Assembly (NCBI RefSeq): GCF_937898475.1
Contig: NZ_CALEJS010000017.1
Span: 1-8,793 of the forward strand
Length of the DNA: 8,793 nucleotides
DNA from: an uncultured Chitinophaga sp.
GTDB taxonomy: Bacteria; Bacteroidota; Bacteroidia; Chitinophagales; Chitinophagaceae
Direction of reading: 5' to 3'
The position numbers and the translations under genes are program-made. The notes beneath the pieces are model-generated. The model did not search any database. It was given only the letters and a program-made list of their open reading frames with translations, and was not told the origin of the DNA. Shown one piece after another: positions 7,347 through 8,793 of this stretch. The stretch's first letter is position 1. Each line of letters begins with the position of its first letter.

Positions 7347-8793
7347 ATGACGGTAAAAGATCTTAATGCAGTTTCCATGAGAGCCCTTTTGTCTAAATTA
7401 AGGAAAAACAACATACAGGTCAGATTAGCAGATGGCGAATTATCCATTAAATATCATAAAGAAAAAATAGAACAGGATCTGTTGGATGAGATCCTCTTTC
7501 ATAAAACAGCGCTGATTGATTACCTGTCAACGTTCAGCAGGAATGGGCACACAGCGCTGACTAAAGCGGAAGAGCGGGCAGACTATCCGCTCTCATCCTC
7601 CCAGCGGAGGCTTTGGGTGCTCAGCCAGTTCGAACAGGGCAGCGTAGCCTATAACATGCCGGGCGTATACAACTTTGAGGGTCAACTGGATATTACAGCA
7701 CTCTCCTTTGCATTCAACATGCTGATACAACGGCACGAGAGCCTGCGCACCATATTCCGCCAAACTGACCAGGGTGAGCCGCGGCAGCTTATATTGCCAG
7801 CAGATGTGGCCACGTCTGCTTTCCGGATCGTATATACAGACCTGCAAAAGGAGCCGAAGGAAGTACTCCGCCGTCACATCGAACAGGACCTCAAGCAACC
7901 CTTTGACCTTGTCAAAGGTCCTTTGATCAGGGCTTCACTATACCAGGTAGCTGCCAACCGCTGGGTATTTACCTATGTGATGCATCATATCTGCGGTGAC
8001 GGATGGTCTATGGAGATATTGATCCGAGAGCTCCTAAGCTTCTATATGCAACATCTGAAAGGGGAACAACCTTCACCCGCCCCACTAAGCATACAATATA
8101 AGGACTATGCCTGCTGGCTGGAACAGCAGCTAATCGGAGATGCATTAGCATTACACAAAAAATACTGGATGCAACAACTCCAGGGAGCAATACCAGTATT
8201 AAAACTGCCCGTAGATAAAAGCAGGCCCGCTGTAAAAACATATAACGGCAGCAGTATCAATAAACGTATTAGCGCGGAGCTAACAGCTGCGCTGCGGACA
8301 GTTTGCAACCGGCAGGACGCCACCTTGTTTATGGGTCTGCTGGCTAGTGTAGCCACCTTATTGTATCACTACAGCGAACAGCAAGACATTATCATCGGAA
8401 GCCCTGTCGCCGGCAGGGAGCATATGGAGCTCAATGACCAAGTCGGTTGTTACCTCAATACACTTGCCCTGAGACTGCGTTTAGATAAGCAGTTCTCATT
8501 CACTGATCTATTGCAACATACCCGCCAGATAACGTTGGATGCCTATCAGCACCAGGTATATCCTTTCGACAAGCTGATAGAGGATCTGCAACTGCAAAGG
8601 GATATGAGTCGCAGTCCGCTATTCGATGTGCTCATCGACTATCATGACCTCAAAACCAGAACACAGCAGGAAGGGCAGGCGTTCGATGGCATCAACCTCA
8701 GGATCAGTCCTCTCGGCAACAGCGCTCAGCCAGTGAGTAAGTTTGACCTGACGTTTATGTTCATCGATTCGCAGGATGGCCTCAATTTGCTGC
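7347..8793 (+). CDS. NRPS, N-terminal part: TubC-type docking domain + condensation domain; 3'-truncated
   Basis: The ATG at 7347 opens a frame that stays open to the right edge (482 complete codons), so the gene continues outside. An in-frame TAA at 7338 means the start cannot lie further upstream. A second in-frame ATG at 7377 is possible, but 7347 leaves the shorter gap to the previous gene. Residues 11-61 look like a TubC_N docking domain (LLSKLRKNNIQVRLADGELS, then a helical segment). A condensation domain starts at residue 79 (DYPLSSSQRRLWVLSQFEQG) and has an intact HHICGDG at 7983-8003. The C domain closely resembles C1 of the upstream protein and is probably of the LCL class. Lying 18 bp downstream in the same direction, the gene is almost certainly co-transcribed and provides the next elongation module, accepting the chain from T3. 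The A and T domains expected next lie beyond the window. Confidence 0.95.
   Translation, partial: MTVKDLNAVSMRALLSKLRKNNIQVRLADGELSIKYHKEKIEQDLLDEILFHKTALIDYLSTFSRNGHTALTKAEERADYPLSSSQRRLWVLSQFEQGSVAYNMPGVYNFEGQLDITALSFAFNMLIQRHESLRTIFRQTDQGEPRQLILPADVATSAFRIVYTDLQKEPKEVLRRHIEQDLKQPFDLVKGPLIRASLYQVAANRWVFTYVMHHICGDGWSMEILIRELLSFYMQHLKGEQPSPAPLSIQYKDYACWLEQQLIGDALALHKKYWMQQLQGAIPVLKLPVDKSRPAVKTYNGSSINKRISAELTAALRTVCNRQDATLFMGLLASVATLLYHYSEQQDIIIGSPVAGREHMELNDQVGCYLNTLALRLRLDKQFSFTDLLQHTRQITLDAYQHQVYPFDKLIEDLQLQRDMSRSPLFDVLIDYHDLKTRTQQEGQAFDGINLRISPLGNSAQPVSKFDLTFMFIDSQDGLNLL
7377..7529 (+). other. TubC_N-type N-terminal docking domain
   Basis: Residues 11-61 of the second protein follow the TubC_N pattern: a first helix (MRALLSKLRKNN), a beta hairpin around QVRLADGELSIKY, then helices (EQDLLDEILFHKTALIDYLS). 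Basic residues R26, K35, H37, K38 and K40 lie on or next to the hairpin, where this family binds acidic tails of upstream synthetases. It secures the order of the two proteins in the assembly line. Confidence 0.85.
7581..8793 (+). other. Condensation domain of the second NRPS, 3'-truncated
   Basis: The domain opens with DYPLSSSQRRLWVLSQFEQG, has catalytic HHICGDG at 7983-8003, and continues through IIGSPVAGR, YPFDKLIEDL and RSPLFDVLIDY to the window edge; only the last part is missing. It aligns without large gaps to C1 of the first protein at an offset of 6696 bp near the start. It should accept the chain from T3 and is probably LCL. Confidence 0.92.

Overview
The window is the interior of a large modular non-ribosomal peptide synthetase (NRPS) locus. 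All convincing genes are on the + strand. The proteins look like Bacteroidota, probably Chitinophaga or a close relative (an inference from A-, C- and T-domain sequence style, moderate GC by eye, and an A-rich gene junction without Shine-Dalgarno sequence). No taxonomic marker gene is present, so genus is only a guess.

Region 1-7328 is the 3' part of one giant NRPS gene whose 5' end lies outside the window. Its visible order is: C-terminal part of an adenylation domain (A1), T1 carrier, C1 condensation, A2, T2, a long charged linker, C2, A3, T3 and an acidic C-terminal tail. After an 18-bp gap, a second NRPS gene begins at 7347 in the same frame and runs off the right edge. It starts with a TubC-type N-terminal docking domain followed by a condensation domain. 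Tail and docking domain are the expected pair for handing the peptide from T3 of the first protein to the C domain of the second.

Reading the ten specificity positions of A2 and A3 gives D-L-T-K-I-G-E-V-G-K in both, an Asn-type code, so the predicted partial product is ...X-Asn-Asn-..., with X unknown because the specificity half of A1 is outside the window. No epimerization, thioesterase, methyltransferase or tailoring domain is visible.

The most interesting signals are evolutionary and architectural. A 698-bp block covering the whole specificity region is base-for-base identical in modules 2 and 3, with divergent flanks. Downstream of it, copy 3 is a mosaic of copies 1 and 2. The T2-C2 junction differs in type from the T1-C1 and T3-C junctions: GGDSI carrier, 26-residue longer linker, and a C domain beginning YPMSDIEKGMVF, although there is no epimerization domain. 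I see no unrelated or wholly novel system here; it is an NRPS assembly line with strong marks of recent internal recombination.
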